Below are positions 7,541 to 16,000 of a DNA stretch of 32,133 bases, in pieces. The notes beneath the pieces were generated by a model. It had not been told where the DNA came from. It saw nothing but the letters and a program-made list of their open reading frames with translations, and did no database searches. The DNA comes from Alicyclobacillus sp. (GTDB lineage Bacteria > Bacillota > Bacilli > Alicyclobacillales > Alicyclobacillaceae), in NCBI GenBank assembly GCA_023511295.1, contig JAIMBT010000032.1, positions 1 to 32,133 of the forward strand, written 5' to 3'. The translations under genes were made by a program, and so were the position numbers. The number at the start of each line of letters is the position of its first letter. The stretch's first letter is position 1.

Positions 7541-9373
7541 ATGTGCGGCATTGTCGGGTACGTGGGGCCACGTCCGGTTCGCGACGTGGTCATCGAAGGG
7601 CTCAGTCGGCTGGAGTATCGGGGTTACGATTCAGCGGGCATCGCATCGGTGGAGGACGGAGCAATCCACGTGGAAAAGGCGGTCGGACGGCTGTCGAACC
7701 TCGTCGACCGACTGTCGGACGAAGGCGCGTTTTCGGGCCACATCGGTATCGGCCACACGCGCTGGGCGACGCACGGCCGTCCGTCGGACGACAACGCCCA
7801 TCCGCACCGCGACTGCCGCGGTCGGTTTGCCATCGTGCACAACGGGATTGTGGAGAATTACTTGCAACTGCGCGAAGACCTGCTGGCCAAGGGGCACCGG
7901 TTCACGTCCGAGACAGATACGGAGGTCGTGGCGCACCTGATGGAGGAGCTGGACACGGGAGATCTGTTCACCACCATGATGGCCGTGGCGAGACAGATCC
8001 GCGGGGCCTACGCGCTCGTGGCGATGTCGGCGGAGGACCCGAACACCTTGGTGGCGCTGCGCAAGTCGAGCCCGCTCGTGGTGGGCCTTGGGACTGGGGA
8101 GAACTTCGTGGCCTCGGACATCCCGGCCATTCTCGAGTACACGCGCGATGTGTACGTCCTCGACGACGGCCAGATGGCCGTGGTGACGCGGGACGGCGTC
8201 CAGTGCTTCACGCTGGAAGGCCAGCCTGTCGCGAAGGACGTTCTGCACGTCGCATGGGATCCGGTGGCGGCCGAACGCGGTGGCTACGACCACTTCATGC
8301 TGAAGGAGATCCACGAACAGCCGAAGGCCATCCGCGACACGCTGAGCGGCCGCATCTCCCCAGATGGCACGCGCGTGGTTCTCGACGAACTCGGTTGGTC
8401 GACGGAGTTTATCCAATCCATCGACCGCATCCACATCGTCGCCTGCGGGACGTCCTGGCACGCCGGGCTGGTCGGCAAGGCGGTGATGGAGCGGTTTGCA
8501 CAGATTCCGGTGAACGTCGAGGTCGCCTCGGAGTATCGGTACAGCCATCCGCTCCAGACGGACCACACCCTGGTGGTGGTCATCACGCAGTCCGGCGAAA
8601 CAGCGGATACTCTCGCTGCGCTCCGTGACAGTAAGGCACGCGGGCGGCGGGTGCTGGCCATCACGAACGTGATTGGCAGTTCGGCAGCCCGTGAAGCCGA
8701 CGCGGTGTTGCTGACGCTGGCTGGGCCGGAGATTGCGGTGGCTTCGACGAAGGCGTACACGACGCAGCTGGTGGCGCTGTACCTGCTGGGACTGTACCTC
8801 GCGCAGGTGCGCGGGACGGTGGACGACCAGACGCTGCAGGAGGTGCTCTCCGCCCTCGTCAGCCTGCCGCAGGCTGCAGAACAGGTCCTCGACGCAGCGC
8901 CGCGGATTGAACAGTTTGCACTCGACTACCAGGACGCACGCGACTGCTTCTTTATCGGGCGGGGGCTCGACTATGCGCTCTCCTTGGAAGGTGCGTTGAA
9001 ACTGAAGGAGATCTCGTACATCCACGCGGAGGCGTACGCTGCGGGTGAGTTGAAACACGGGACCCTGGCGCTGATTACGGAAGGGGTGCCTGTGATTGCC
9101 CTGGCGACTCAGACGCACCTCTACGAGAAGACCCTCAGCAACATCAAAGAGGTGAAGGCGCGCGACGCATTCGTGCTCGGCCTCACGTTCGCAGGAGATG
9201 ACGAGCTGCAAAAGTCCGTCGACGAGGTCATCTATCTGCCGCAAACGATGCCGGTGGTAGCGCCGATTGTCACGGTTATCCCGCTGCAACTGCTGGCGTA
9301 CTACGCAGCCGTGGTGCGGGGCAACGATGTCGACAAGCCGCGCAACCTGGCGAAGAGCGTGACGGTGGAGTAG
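7541..9373 (+). CDS. glmS: Glutamine--fructose-6-phosphate aminotransferase (isomerizing)
   Basis: GlmS forms glucosamine-6-phosphate from fructose-6-phosphate and glutamine, the first step of amino-sugar synthesis. The 610-residue protein starts MCGIVGYVG, exposing the catalytic Cys after Met removal, followed by the class II glutaminase domain (RLEYRGYDSAG, HTRWATHG, VHNGIVENY). Two SIS isomerase domains follow (ACGTSWHAGLVGK, TQSGETADT; then IGRGLDYALSLEGALKLKEISYIHAEAYAAGELKHG). The C terminus DKPRNLAKSVTVE is the family signature. ATG 7541 is fixed by the need for Cys2; GGGGGA precedes it by about 10 nt. A start 34 codons upstream would run through the ribozyme. Expression is expected to be controlled by the upstream ribozyme. 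Confidence 0.97.
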   Translation: MCGIVGYVGPRPVRDVVIEGLSRLEYRGYDSAGIASVEDGAIHVEKAVGRLSNLVDRLSDEGAFSGHIGIGHTRWATHGRPSDDNAHPHRDCRGRFAIVHNGIVENYLQLREDLLAKGHRFTSETDTEVVAHLMEELDTGDLFTTMMAVARQIRGAYALVAMSAEDPNTLVALRKSSPLVVGLGTGENFVASDIPAILEYTRDVYVLDDGQMAVVTRDGVQCFTLEGQPVAKDVLHVAWDPVAAERGGYDHFMLKEIHEQPKAIRDTLSGRISPDGTRVVLDELGWSTEFIQSIDRIHIVACGTSWHAGLVGKAVMERFAQIPVNVEVASEYRYSHPLQTDHTLVVVITQSGETADTLAALRDSKARGRRVLAITNVIGSSAAREADAVLLTLAGPEIAVASTKAYTTQLVALYLLGLYLAQVRGTVDDQTLQEVLSALVSLPQAAEQVLDAAPRIEQFALDYQDARDCFFIGRGLDYALSLEGALKLKEISYIHAEAYAAGELKHGTLALITEGVPVIALATQTHLYEKTLSNIKEVKARDAFVLGLTFAGDDELQKSVDEVIYLPQTMPVVAPIVTVIPLQLLAYYAAVVRGNDVDKPRNLAKSVTVE

Positions 9374-9380
9374 CGGGCGG

Positions 9381-9421
9381 GGCGGATTCGGGTGAGGAGC
9401 CTGGATTCGCCCGTTCATTTT
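9381..9421 (+). terminator. Intrinsic terminator after glmS
   Basis: GGCGGATTCGGG (9381-9392) pairs with CCTGGATTCGCC (9400-9411) over 12 positions, nine Watson-Crick and three G-U, around a 7-nt loop. CGTTCATTTT follows. It begins 7 nt after the glmS stop codon. Confidence 0.65.
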
Positions 9422-9593
9422 AGTGCGGGGAAAAATTGAGGGTGAAGGGCACGACGAAAACCCGAAGGACGTGTCGACCAACCCGGGTCGTAATGGGATG
9501 CGGCAGTGTTCCGTTACGATACCCTCGGCGCTCCTCCGTTCGCATACTGGACTCTACTGAGGATGATGCCAGTTTCCCGAAGGAGTGACGTGA

Positions 9594-10418
9594 ATGCCCT
9601 GTTACATCTGCACCACCTGCGGCACGCAATATTCCCCTTCCTCGGAACCGCCTCTGAACTGCCGGATTTGTAACGAGGAGCGCCAGTACGTGAACCCGCA
9701 CGGCCAGTCGTGGACCACACTGGAAGAGATGCGGCAGGGGGGCCGGTATCGGAACGAGATTGAGCGCGAGGAAGGCGGTATCTACAGCATCACGACTCAG
9801 CCGGGTTTCGCGATTGGCCAGACTGCGTACCTGGTGCAGCATCCGGACTGTTCCATTCTGTGGGATTGCCTGACCTACCTGGATGACGCGACGTTGTCGC
9901 ACGTCGAGCGGCTCGGCGGGCTGCGCGCGATTGCGCTGTCTCACCCGCACTACTATTCGGCGCAGGTTGAATGGGCAGAAGCGTTTGATGTGCCGATTTA
10001 CATCCACGAAGACGATGCGGAGTGGGTGGTACGGCCGAGTTCGCGTATCCGCTTTTGGGCGGGAGACGCGGTGGCGCTGGCTGAGGGGCTAACCCTGCAT
10101 CGGATTGGCGGGCACTTCCGGGGCGGGACGGTGCTGCATTGGGCGGGTGGCGCTGAGGGCCAAGGGACTCTGTTCAGCGGGGACATCCTTCAGGTCGTGG
10201 CGGACACGCGCTGGGTGAGTTTCATGTACAGTTACCCGAACCTCATCCCACTGCCTGCGGCAAAAGTCGCGGAGATGGCAGACCGCGTATCGGAACTGCC
10301 GTTCGAGCGGTTGTACGGCGCGTTCCACCGCGTGGTGCGGGAGCGGGCCCGTGAAGCCGTGCAGCGGTCCGCAGCGCGCTACATTGCGGCGCTGAACGGC
10401 GAGTTGTTCGAAACTTGA
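9594..10418 (+). CDS. Zinc-ribbon plus MBL-fold (metallo-beta-lactamase-like) protein
   Basis: The 274-residue protein has an N-terminal zinc-ribbon-like knuckle, CxxC at residues 6/9 and 23/26 (YICTTCGTQY and NCRICNEERQ), and a metallo-beta-lactamase-like fold: TAYLVQHPDCSILWDC, ALSHPHYYSAQVEWA, IHEDDAEWV, LHRIGGHFRGGTVLHWAGG, TLFSGDIL and GAFHRVVRE. The usual metal motif HxHxDH is degenerate (HPHYYS, residues 117-122), lacking its Asp and third His, although later His and the SGD Asp remain. This may be the normal state of this subfamily. The substrate is unknown. ATG 9594 has AAGGAG 8 nt upstream. It looks like a single-gene unit between the glmS terminator and the repeat at 10421. Confidence 0.8.
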   Translation: MPCYICTTCGTQYSPSSEPPLNCRICNEERQYVNPHGQSWTTLEEMRQGGRYRNEIEREEGGIYSITTQPGFAIGQTAYLVQHPDCSILWDCLTYLDDATLSHVERLGGLRAIALSHPHYYSAQVEWAEAFDVPIYIHEDDAEWVVRPSSRIRFWAGDAVALAEGLTLHRIGGHFRGGTVLHWAGGAEGQGTLFSGDILQVVADTRWVSFMYSYPNLIPLPAAKVAEMADRVSELPFERLYGAFHRVVRERAREAVQRSAARYIAALNGELFET

Positions 10419-10420
10419 CA

Positions 10421-10487
10421 CGCCACAAGGCGAAAGCCGCGGAGCGCTTGGGGGCACGCCCGTAGCCAGGCGTTCTGCCTTGTGGCG
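10421..10487 (+). repeat. Long inverted repeat / structured RNA element
   Basis: CGCCACAAGGC (10421-10431) and GCCTTGTGGCG (10477-10487) are perfect 11-bp inverted copies separated by 45 nt. The interior can form a second stem, CGCTTGG with CCAGGCG (one G-U), capped by GGG-cacg-CCC. An alternative fold uses two small hairpins, GGC-GAAA-GCC and GGC-gttct-GCC. It begins 3 nt after the MBL gene stop. There is no T-tract, so it is not a typical terminator; it could be a structured leader or 3' end, or a palindromic repeat. Confidence 0.6.
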
Positions 10488-10570
10488 CTACGCAATCCCC
10501 CGTGTCCCGTGTGTCCCACGGTTGAGGAGCCGAGAAAATCCGTCCCTGCGCCTCACTGACTGGGCCAACT

Positions 10571-10693
10571 CTACCCCTCCTTCCCCTGTTTCGCGGCCGA
10601 CACCGTGAACTCCTTGAATGCGGTGTGGTACGCGATTTGGCTGCTCAACACGCCCCCGTCGGCGACGGTGATGTTTCGGCCGCGCATCCCCAC
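10571..10693 (-). CDS. Small unrecognised protein, 40 aa
   Basis: A GTG start at 10693, with ATG two codons later, is preceded by GAGGAGG with 7 nt spacing, a near-ideal ribosome binding site. The 40-residue product is MGMRGRNITVADGGVLS..., mostly hydrophilic, ending SAAKQGKEG. Nearly all third codon positions are G or C, as in the neighbouring real genes, which supports coding. I do not recognise the family. The longer frame reaching to 10786 lacks a good start. It is transcribed away from narK, and a 16-bp palindrome lies just upstream of its ribosome binding site. No terminator was seen after its stop. Confidence 0.5.
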   Translation of the reverse strand: MGMRGRNITVADGGVLSSQIAYHTAFKEFTVSAAKQGKEG

Positions 10694-10708
10694 CTGGTTT
10701 CCTCCTCT

Positions 10709-10724
10709 TCGGGTGTACACCCGA
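10709..10724. promoter_or_regulatory. 16-bp perfect palindrome, operator-like
   Basis: TCGGGTGTACACCCGA is self-complementary over all 16 bases. It lies 15 nt upstream of the reverse-strand 40-aa ORF start and about 210 bp upstream of narK. A TGTACA-centred palindrome in a divergent gap suggests a dimeric repressor site; it might instead form a hairpin in the small ORF's leader. The regulator is unknown. Confidence 0.4.
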
Positions 10725-10932
10725 TCAACGGGAGTTAGCGTTTGGCGCAGAGTCGCCGAATCCGCCCCTCGCGACCTGCTGTCCATCCCTCGTTTGGACT
10801 ATCTTGCGAAGGACGAAAATGGTCTGTTACGCCCGGTGCCCAGTAGTCCCTCTCGGTCTACAGCCTCGTATCGCTGCGCGGTACGCTGGGCCTGTGAACG
10901 AAACTGCGAAGCCAGGAAAGGGGCGGAGCCTG

Positions 10933-12192
10933 ATGTCGCGCAGGTTTCTATCCGGGTCTACGACGGTGCTGCTGACCTCGATGTTGACGATGGTGGTCGC
11001 GTTCGCCATCTGGTCCATGATCTCTCCTGTGGCGCCCCAACTACAGCGGACGCTCGGACTCACCGAGTTCCAAAAGAGCCTGTTGGTCGCCACGCCGGTC
11101 TTGCTCGGGTCGGCCTTTCGGATTCCCGTTGGGATGCTGACGGACCGGTTTGGCGGTCGAACCGTTTACACGGTGTTGATGCTGTTTGTACTGATTCCGC
11201 TGTACGGCATTACGACGGCGCACACGTTTGCGGCGTTCCTCGCTTGGGAGGTCCTGTTGGGCATTTCCGGGACATCATTCGCTGTGGGTATCGGGCACGT
11301 GTCGGCCTGGTATCCTCCTGAGAAGCAAGGCCTCATCCTCGGCATCACGGCCATCGGCAACATCGGCACAGCGGTCGCAGGCTTTACCATCCCGCACCTG
11401 TATGCCTCCTTGGGCTTTTCCGGGATGGCCCGCCTGCTGATGGTCCCGGTTGCGCTGTCCGCACTTGCGCTGTGGGTCTTCACGCGGGACGCGGTGAAGT
11501 CTTCGCCCGGGACGAGTCGGTTGGAACAGATTTCGGCGCGCCGAGTCCGTACGTCAGCCCAACCGACGACGCCGCGTGAGCGGTTCTGGTCCCGGCGAGA
11601 AGTGTGGCTGCTCTCCTTTTACTACTTCATCACGTTCGGCGGGTTCGTCGCCTTCGGAAACTACCTACCCACCTTGTTGCAAAGTCAACTGCACCTGCAA
11701 GCCGTGGACGCAGGTGCACGGGCAGCTGGATTTGTCGTCTTGGCGACCGCCATGCGTCCCGTGGGCGGTTACCTGGCAGACCGGCTGAAACCGTCCGTGC
11801 TGTTAATTGTAGCGTTTGTCGCTACGTGCGTGGCGAGCATCGCGTGGTCCATCGGCATTCACCACATGGCGGTGACAACCACCTGCGCCCTCGCGATTGC
11901 GGTGATGTTCGGCATCGGGAACGGATCGGTATTCAAAATGGTCCCTGCCTCCTTCCCGGACAACACCGGAAAGGCGACGGGGATTGTCGGGGCCATCGGC
12001 GGGATTGGCGGCTTCTTCCCACCGCTCATCATGGGGGCGTTTCTCCAACGGACCGGGTCGTACATGGGCGGTTTCCTCCTGCTCGCGGCGGTAACGGTCG
12101 TGGCGACGATTCTCGCCCTGTTGACCTTGCGCGGTCCGAAAAACACGGTGCCGTTATCCACGGTCCCGCGCCACCGCCACGCGCACGTCTGA
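10933..12192 (+). CDS. narK: NarK-type nitrate/nitrite transporter (MFS)
   Basis: The 419-residue membrane protein has about 12 hydrophobic helices split by a charged loop around residues 190-220. Family marks of the nitrate-nitrite porter group are FRIPVGMLTDRFGGR (the MFS loop motif), GISGTSFAVGIGHVSAWYPPEKQG, and FGIGNGSVFKMVPASFPDNTGKATGIVGAIGGIGGFFPP; the G-x-GNG-x-x-F segment is the diagnostic nitrate signature. It imports nitrate and/or exports nitrite for the NarGHI enzyme encoded downstream. ATG 10933 is preferred because the hydrophobic core follows soon after and GGGGCGGAG precedes it; an in-frame GTG at 10894 or start at 10804 would add poorly composed sequence. It is first in the nar operon. 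No Fnr-like TGTGA-N6-TCACA site or clear promoter was found upstream. Confidence 0.9.
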   Translation: MSRRFLSGSTTVLLTSMLTMVVAFAIWSMISPVAPQLQRTLGLTEFQKSLLVATPVLLGSAFRIPVGMLTDRFGGRTVYTVLMLFVLIPLYGITTAHTFAAFLAWEVLLGISGTSFAVGIGHVSAWYPPEKQGLILGITAIGNIGTAVAGFTIPHLYASLGFSGMARLLMVPVALSALALWVFTRDAVKSSPGTSRLEQISARRVRTSAQPTTPRERFWSRREVWLLSFYYFITFGGFVAFGNYLPTLLQSQLHLQAVDAGARAAGFVVLATAMRPVGGYLADRLKPSVLLIVAFVATCVASIAWSIGIHHMAVTTTCALAIAVMFGIGNGSVFKMVPASFPDNTGKATGIVGAIGGIGGFFPPLIMGAFLQRTGSYMGGFLLLAAVTVVATILALLTLRGPKNTVPLSTVPRHRHAHV

Positions 12193-12219
12193 GCAAGAGG
12201 ACGGAAGGGAGTGTATCGG

Positions 12220-12681
12220 ATGTCCGGACCAGCACTGCGCCAGGTTGGCGCGCACAGGGCTATCCATGAATCCGCCCACGGGGAGGCAGAAGAATTGACG
12301 GAGGTCCTCGTGAAGCTCGCGGATCAAGGGGACGGCCGGGCGCGAGACGTCGTGCCTGTGCTCGTCGAGCACTGGCATACGCGGACCCTCGCGCACGCCG
12401 CAGAGGAGGAGCAGGGGCTGTACCTGGAAGTGGAAGCGCGCGAACCTGAGCGGTCCGCTCTGGTGGCGGCGCTGCGGCGAGACCACCAGCTGATGCGGCA
12501 GCTTGTTGGCGAGATCGAACAGTTGCAAGCGTCGCTGGAGACCGCGACCGCGGAAGAGGAGGCTGCCGCGGTGATCTCCGCTATCGCGTTCCGCGCGAGA
12601 ACGCTGCTGTGGATGAACGCCTGGCACAGCCAGACCGAGGAACACGAACTGCTTGGCACGGAGGAACAAAGGAGGCAATAG
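12220..12681 (+). CDS. Hemerythrin-like (HHE-type) small protein
   Basis: The 153-residue protein is almost all alpha-helical and rich in His and Glu, with spacing expected of a hemerythrin-type four-helix bundle: His16/His20, H-x-H and H-x-x-x-EEE (51-64), DH (88-89), and WHSQTEEHE (136-143). Hemerythrin domains hold a di-iron site for O2 or NO handling or iron-sulfur repair. Placement 27 bp after narK, before the Fe-S-rich nitrate reductase, suggests protecting or repairing iron centres, or sensing NO made during nitrate respiration. That role is inferred. ATG 12220 has GGAAGGGAG 8 nt upstream and is preferred over the GTG at 12211, which overlaps that site. The histidine pattern is not a perfect textbook match. 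Confidence 0.6.
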   Translation: MSGPALRQVGAHRAIHESAHGEAEELTEVLVKLADQGDGRARDVVPVLVEHWHTRTLAHAAEEEQGLYLEVEAREPERSALVAALRRDHQLMRQLVGEIEQLQASLETATAEEEAAAVISAIAFRARTLLWMNAWHSQTEEHELLGTEEQRRQ

Positions 12682-12683
12682 AC

Positions 12684-12977
12684 ATGGAGCGTCCAGACCA
12701 ATTAGGCACCGACGCGGAGTTCCAGAGACGGCTGGCGGCGTTGGCGTTGGAAATTGATCGGGCTGACGTAATAGCCGTGTTGACGATGCGATTCGGCTCG
12801 ATACCACCGGAGGTCGAACAGCAAATTGCCACCATGACGGACGCGAGCCGATTGGAGCGGCTCGTGCTGGTGGCGGCAAATGTCCCCGACTTTGCCGCCT
12901 TCCGCGCTGAATTGTGCGAGGAGGGCCCAGTGTTCCGAATGGTGGGGGAATCGTTCAATCCGCTGGCCCGGGGATAA
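12684..12977 (+). CDS. 97-aa orphan protein with an RFG-x-x-P helical motif
   Basis: The start ATG lies 2 bp after the hemerythrin-like gene stop and has AAAGGAGG 8 nt upstream, so it is clearly translated in the operon. The protein is helical and acidic. Residues about 34-80 (VLTMRFGSIPPEVEQQIATM, then SRLERLVLVAANVPDFAAF) resemble the small C-terminal helical module often found at the end of Rpn/PD-(D/E)XK-type proteins (DUF4351-like: RFG-x-x-P, then I-x-x-x, then L-x-x-L). No nuclease domain is present here. No cysteines suitable for a metal site are seen (one Cys). Its function in nitrate respiration is unknown; a partner or assembly role is only a guess. Confidence 0.75.
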   Translation: MERPDQLGTDAEFQRRLAALALEIDRADVIAVLTMRFGSIPPEVEQQIATMTDASRLERLVLVAANVPDFAAFRAELCEEGPVFRMVGESFNPLARG

Positions 12978-13037
12978 GCGCGTCGCCATCGGACCCATTC
13001 GTCGTCTATCGGCGTCAGACAGAGGGAGTGGAGCACG

Positions 13038-16000
13038 TTGAGCAAACACACATCGCCTGCTCGGATGTTCAGTCACCTGCGCCGCGGCAAGCGTATCAAC
13101 GACAACTGGACGGAGTTCAGCCCGCGTCCCCGCGGCTGGGAGGACACCTACCGGGCACGTTGGCAGCACGACAAGGTCGTCCGCTCCACTCACGGCGTGA
13201 ACTGTACCGGATCGTGCAGTTGGAAGATACACGTCAAGGACGGCATCGTGGCTTTCGAGACACAGCAGACGGACTACCCGTCGACCGGGCCGGACACACC
13301 GGATTACGAGCCCCGAGGCTGCCCTCGCGGTGCCAGCTATTCGTGGTACGAGTACAGCCCACTGCGGGTGAAATACCCGTACGTCCGGGGTGAGCTGCTG
13401 TCTCTGTGGCGGGAGGAGAAGCGTCAAGCTGGGGGCGACCCCGTTGAAGCGTGGCGGCGAATCGTGGCGGACCCAGAGAAGTCGAGCCGCTACAAACAGG
13501 CGCGCGGAAACGGCGGGTTGGTCCGCAGCAACTGGGAAGAAGTCAACGAACTGATGGCCGCGGCGACCATCCACACCATCCAGGCGTACGGACCGGATCG
13601 CGTTGTGGGGTTCAGCCCGATTCCGGCGATGTCGCAGGTGAGCTACGCCGCCGGCTCTCGTTTTCTGTCCATGCTCGGGGGCACAATGGTCAGCTTCTAC
13701 GACTGGTACGCAGACCTTCCGCCGGCTTCGCCGCAGATCTGGGGCGAACAGACGGACGTGCCAGAGAGTGCCGATTGGTACAACGCGTCGTACTTCATCA
13801 TCTGGGGCACGAACCTGCCGATGACGCGGACGCCTGACGCACACTTCATGGTGGAGGCGCGGTACAACGGAACCAAGGTGGTCGGGGTGAGTCCCGACTA
13901 TGCTGAATACGTCAAGTTTGCGGATCTGTGGTTGCCTGCCAAAGCGGGCACGGACGCGGCCCTGGCATTGGCGATGACCCATGTCATCCTGCAGGAGTTC
14001 TACGTGGATCACCCGACGCCGTATTTTCTCGACTACGCGCAGCAGTACACCGACTTGCCGTTTCTCGTGACGCTGCGCCCTGCACAGGACGGGGCGTACG
14101 TATCAGATCGGTTCTTGCACGCAGCGGACCTCGCGCCCGATGAGGCGCGCGGCGAGTGGAAGACGGTGGTGTGGGATAGCGGCCAGGACGCGCCGGCAAT
14201 CCCAAACGGGAGCCTCGGCTTTCGCTGGGACGGTTCTGGGAAGTGGAACCTGCGCATGGAGGACGGTGTGGGCAAACCACTGTCGCCGCGGTTGTCGTTT
14301 CTCGATTGTGCGGACGACGTCGTCCAGGTGGGTTTTCCCGTGTTCGGCGAGCGCGAAACGTCTGCGGTCTTTCGCGGGGTGCCCGTCAAGGCCATCCGGA
14401 CGGCATCGGGGCGAACCGTGTACGCGACGACGGTGCTCGACCTAATGATGGCGCATCACGGCGTTCGACGCGGCCTGCCTGGCGCGTACCCGAAGAGTTA
14501 CGACGATCTGGTGCCGTACACACCCGCGTGGCAGGAGCAGGTCACGGGTGTCGACCGCGCGCTCGCCATCCAAGTCGCACGCGAGTTCGCCGAAAACGCG
14601 GCAAAAACCCGCGGCCGGTCGATGATTGCGCTTGGGGCTGGCACCAACCACTGGTACCACAGCGACCTCATCTACCGGTGCATCATCAACTTGGTCCTAC
14701 TGACCGGTTGTCAGGGCGTCAACGGCGGCGGATGGGCGCACTACGTGGGTCAAGAGAAGGTACGGCCGCTCGAGGGGTGGACCACGGTTGCGTTTGGGCT
14801 GGACTGGGTGCGTCCGGCGCGGCAGCAGAACGGGACGTCTTTCTTCTACTTCGCCACGGACCAGTTCCGCTATGAAGAGAAGGATTCCGCAACCAAGGCT
14901 TCTCCGTTGGCGGGCCGCTTTGCCGACATGCATCCCGCAGACGTCAATGCGTTGGCCGCACGGCTTGGTTGGTTACCGTCGTTCCCGCAGATGACGGAGA
15001 ACTCGCTCGACGTCGTTCGCCAGGCGCGGGCGGCAGGTGCGACGACGCCGCAGGCGGTCGCGCAATGGGTGGCCGAGCAGCTGCAGGACGGCGCGTTGCA
15101 CTTCGCCATCGAACATCCGAACGACCCGCGCAACTTTCCGCGCGTGATGTTTGTGTGGCGCTCCAACCTGCTCGGCTCCTCCAGCAAGGGGCATGAGTAC
15201 TTCTTGCAGAACTTGCTCGGCGCCGACGGGCACGTCCTCGCCCGCGACAACGCGGCCTGGCGGCCAACGTCCATCGAAATGTCCGAAGAAGCACCGCGTG
15301 GGAAGTTGGACCTGCTCGTCGACATCGACTTTCGCATGACGGGCACAGGTCTCTATTCCGACATCGTGCTGCCAGCGGCGACATGGTACGAGAAGCACGA
15401 CTTGTCGAGTACCGACATGCACCCGTACATCCACCCGTTTAACCCGGCGGTGTCGTGTCCGTGGGAAACGCGGTCCGATTGGGTGATCTTCCGGTCGCTG
15501 GCGGAGACGTTCAGCAAACTGGCGGAGACGCACCTGCCGGCGCAGGAGGACGTCGTGATGGTCCCGCTCGCCCACGACACACCCGACGAGTTGGCGCAGG
15601 TGGACGGCCGCGTTCGGGACTGGCGATCCGGTGAGGTACCCGCCATCCCGGGCCAAACCATGCCCAAGTTTCTCGTGGTGACGCGCGATTTCCCCCGCCT
15701 GTACGAACAGATGATCTCGCTCGGACCCTTGGCGGCGCAGACCATGACCATCAAAGGGATGACGGTGGACACGCAGGCGGCCTATCAGGAAGTCGCGCAC
15801 CGGGTCGGCGTGTATCCCGACACGGCGCCGGTTGCGCTCCGGGGCAAACCCCGGTTGCAGGAAGCCTATCAGGTGGTGGAAACCATTCTCACCCTGTCCG
15901 GTGCCACCAACGGTCGTCGGGCGTACGAGGAGTGGAAGGTGCTCGAACAGAGTACGGGGCTCGAGCTCGCGGAGCCGATTACGGGAGCGCGCCGGGCCGA

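Noticed and set aside
7348-8628. 426-codon forward ORF over the glmS ribozyme and glmS
   Set aside because: Out of frame with glmS and covers a structured RNA; Arg/Gly-rich translation is an artefact.
7631-9481. 616-codon reverse-strand ORF opposite glmS
   Set aside because: It is a shadow of a certain gene; high-G+C codon use suppresses stops on the opposite strand, and the translation is Arg/His/Val-rich with no domain.
10421-10487. Cyclic-di-GMP riboswitch
   Set aside because: GAAAGCC and GTAGCC segments recall that class, but the first conserved stem is missing and the following gene start is over 400 bp away.
10605-11321. Forward ORF ahead of narK
   Set aside because: Out of frame with narK for most of its length, no ribosome binding site, composition unlike the true genes.
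12702-14012. 436-codon reverse-strand ORF across the 97-aa gene and narG
   Set aside because: Crosses an operon junction on the wrong strand; no recognisable domain.
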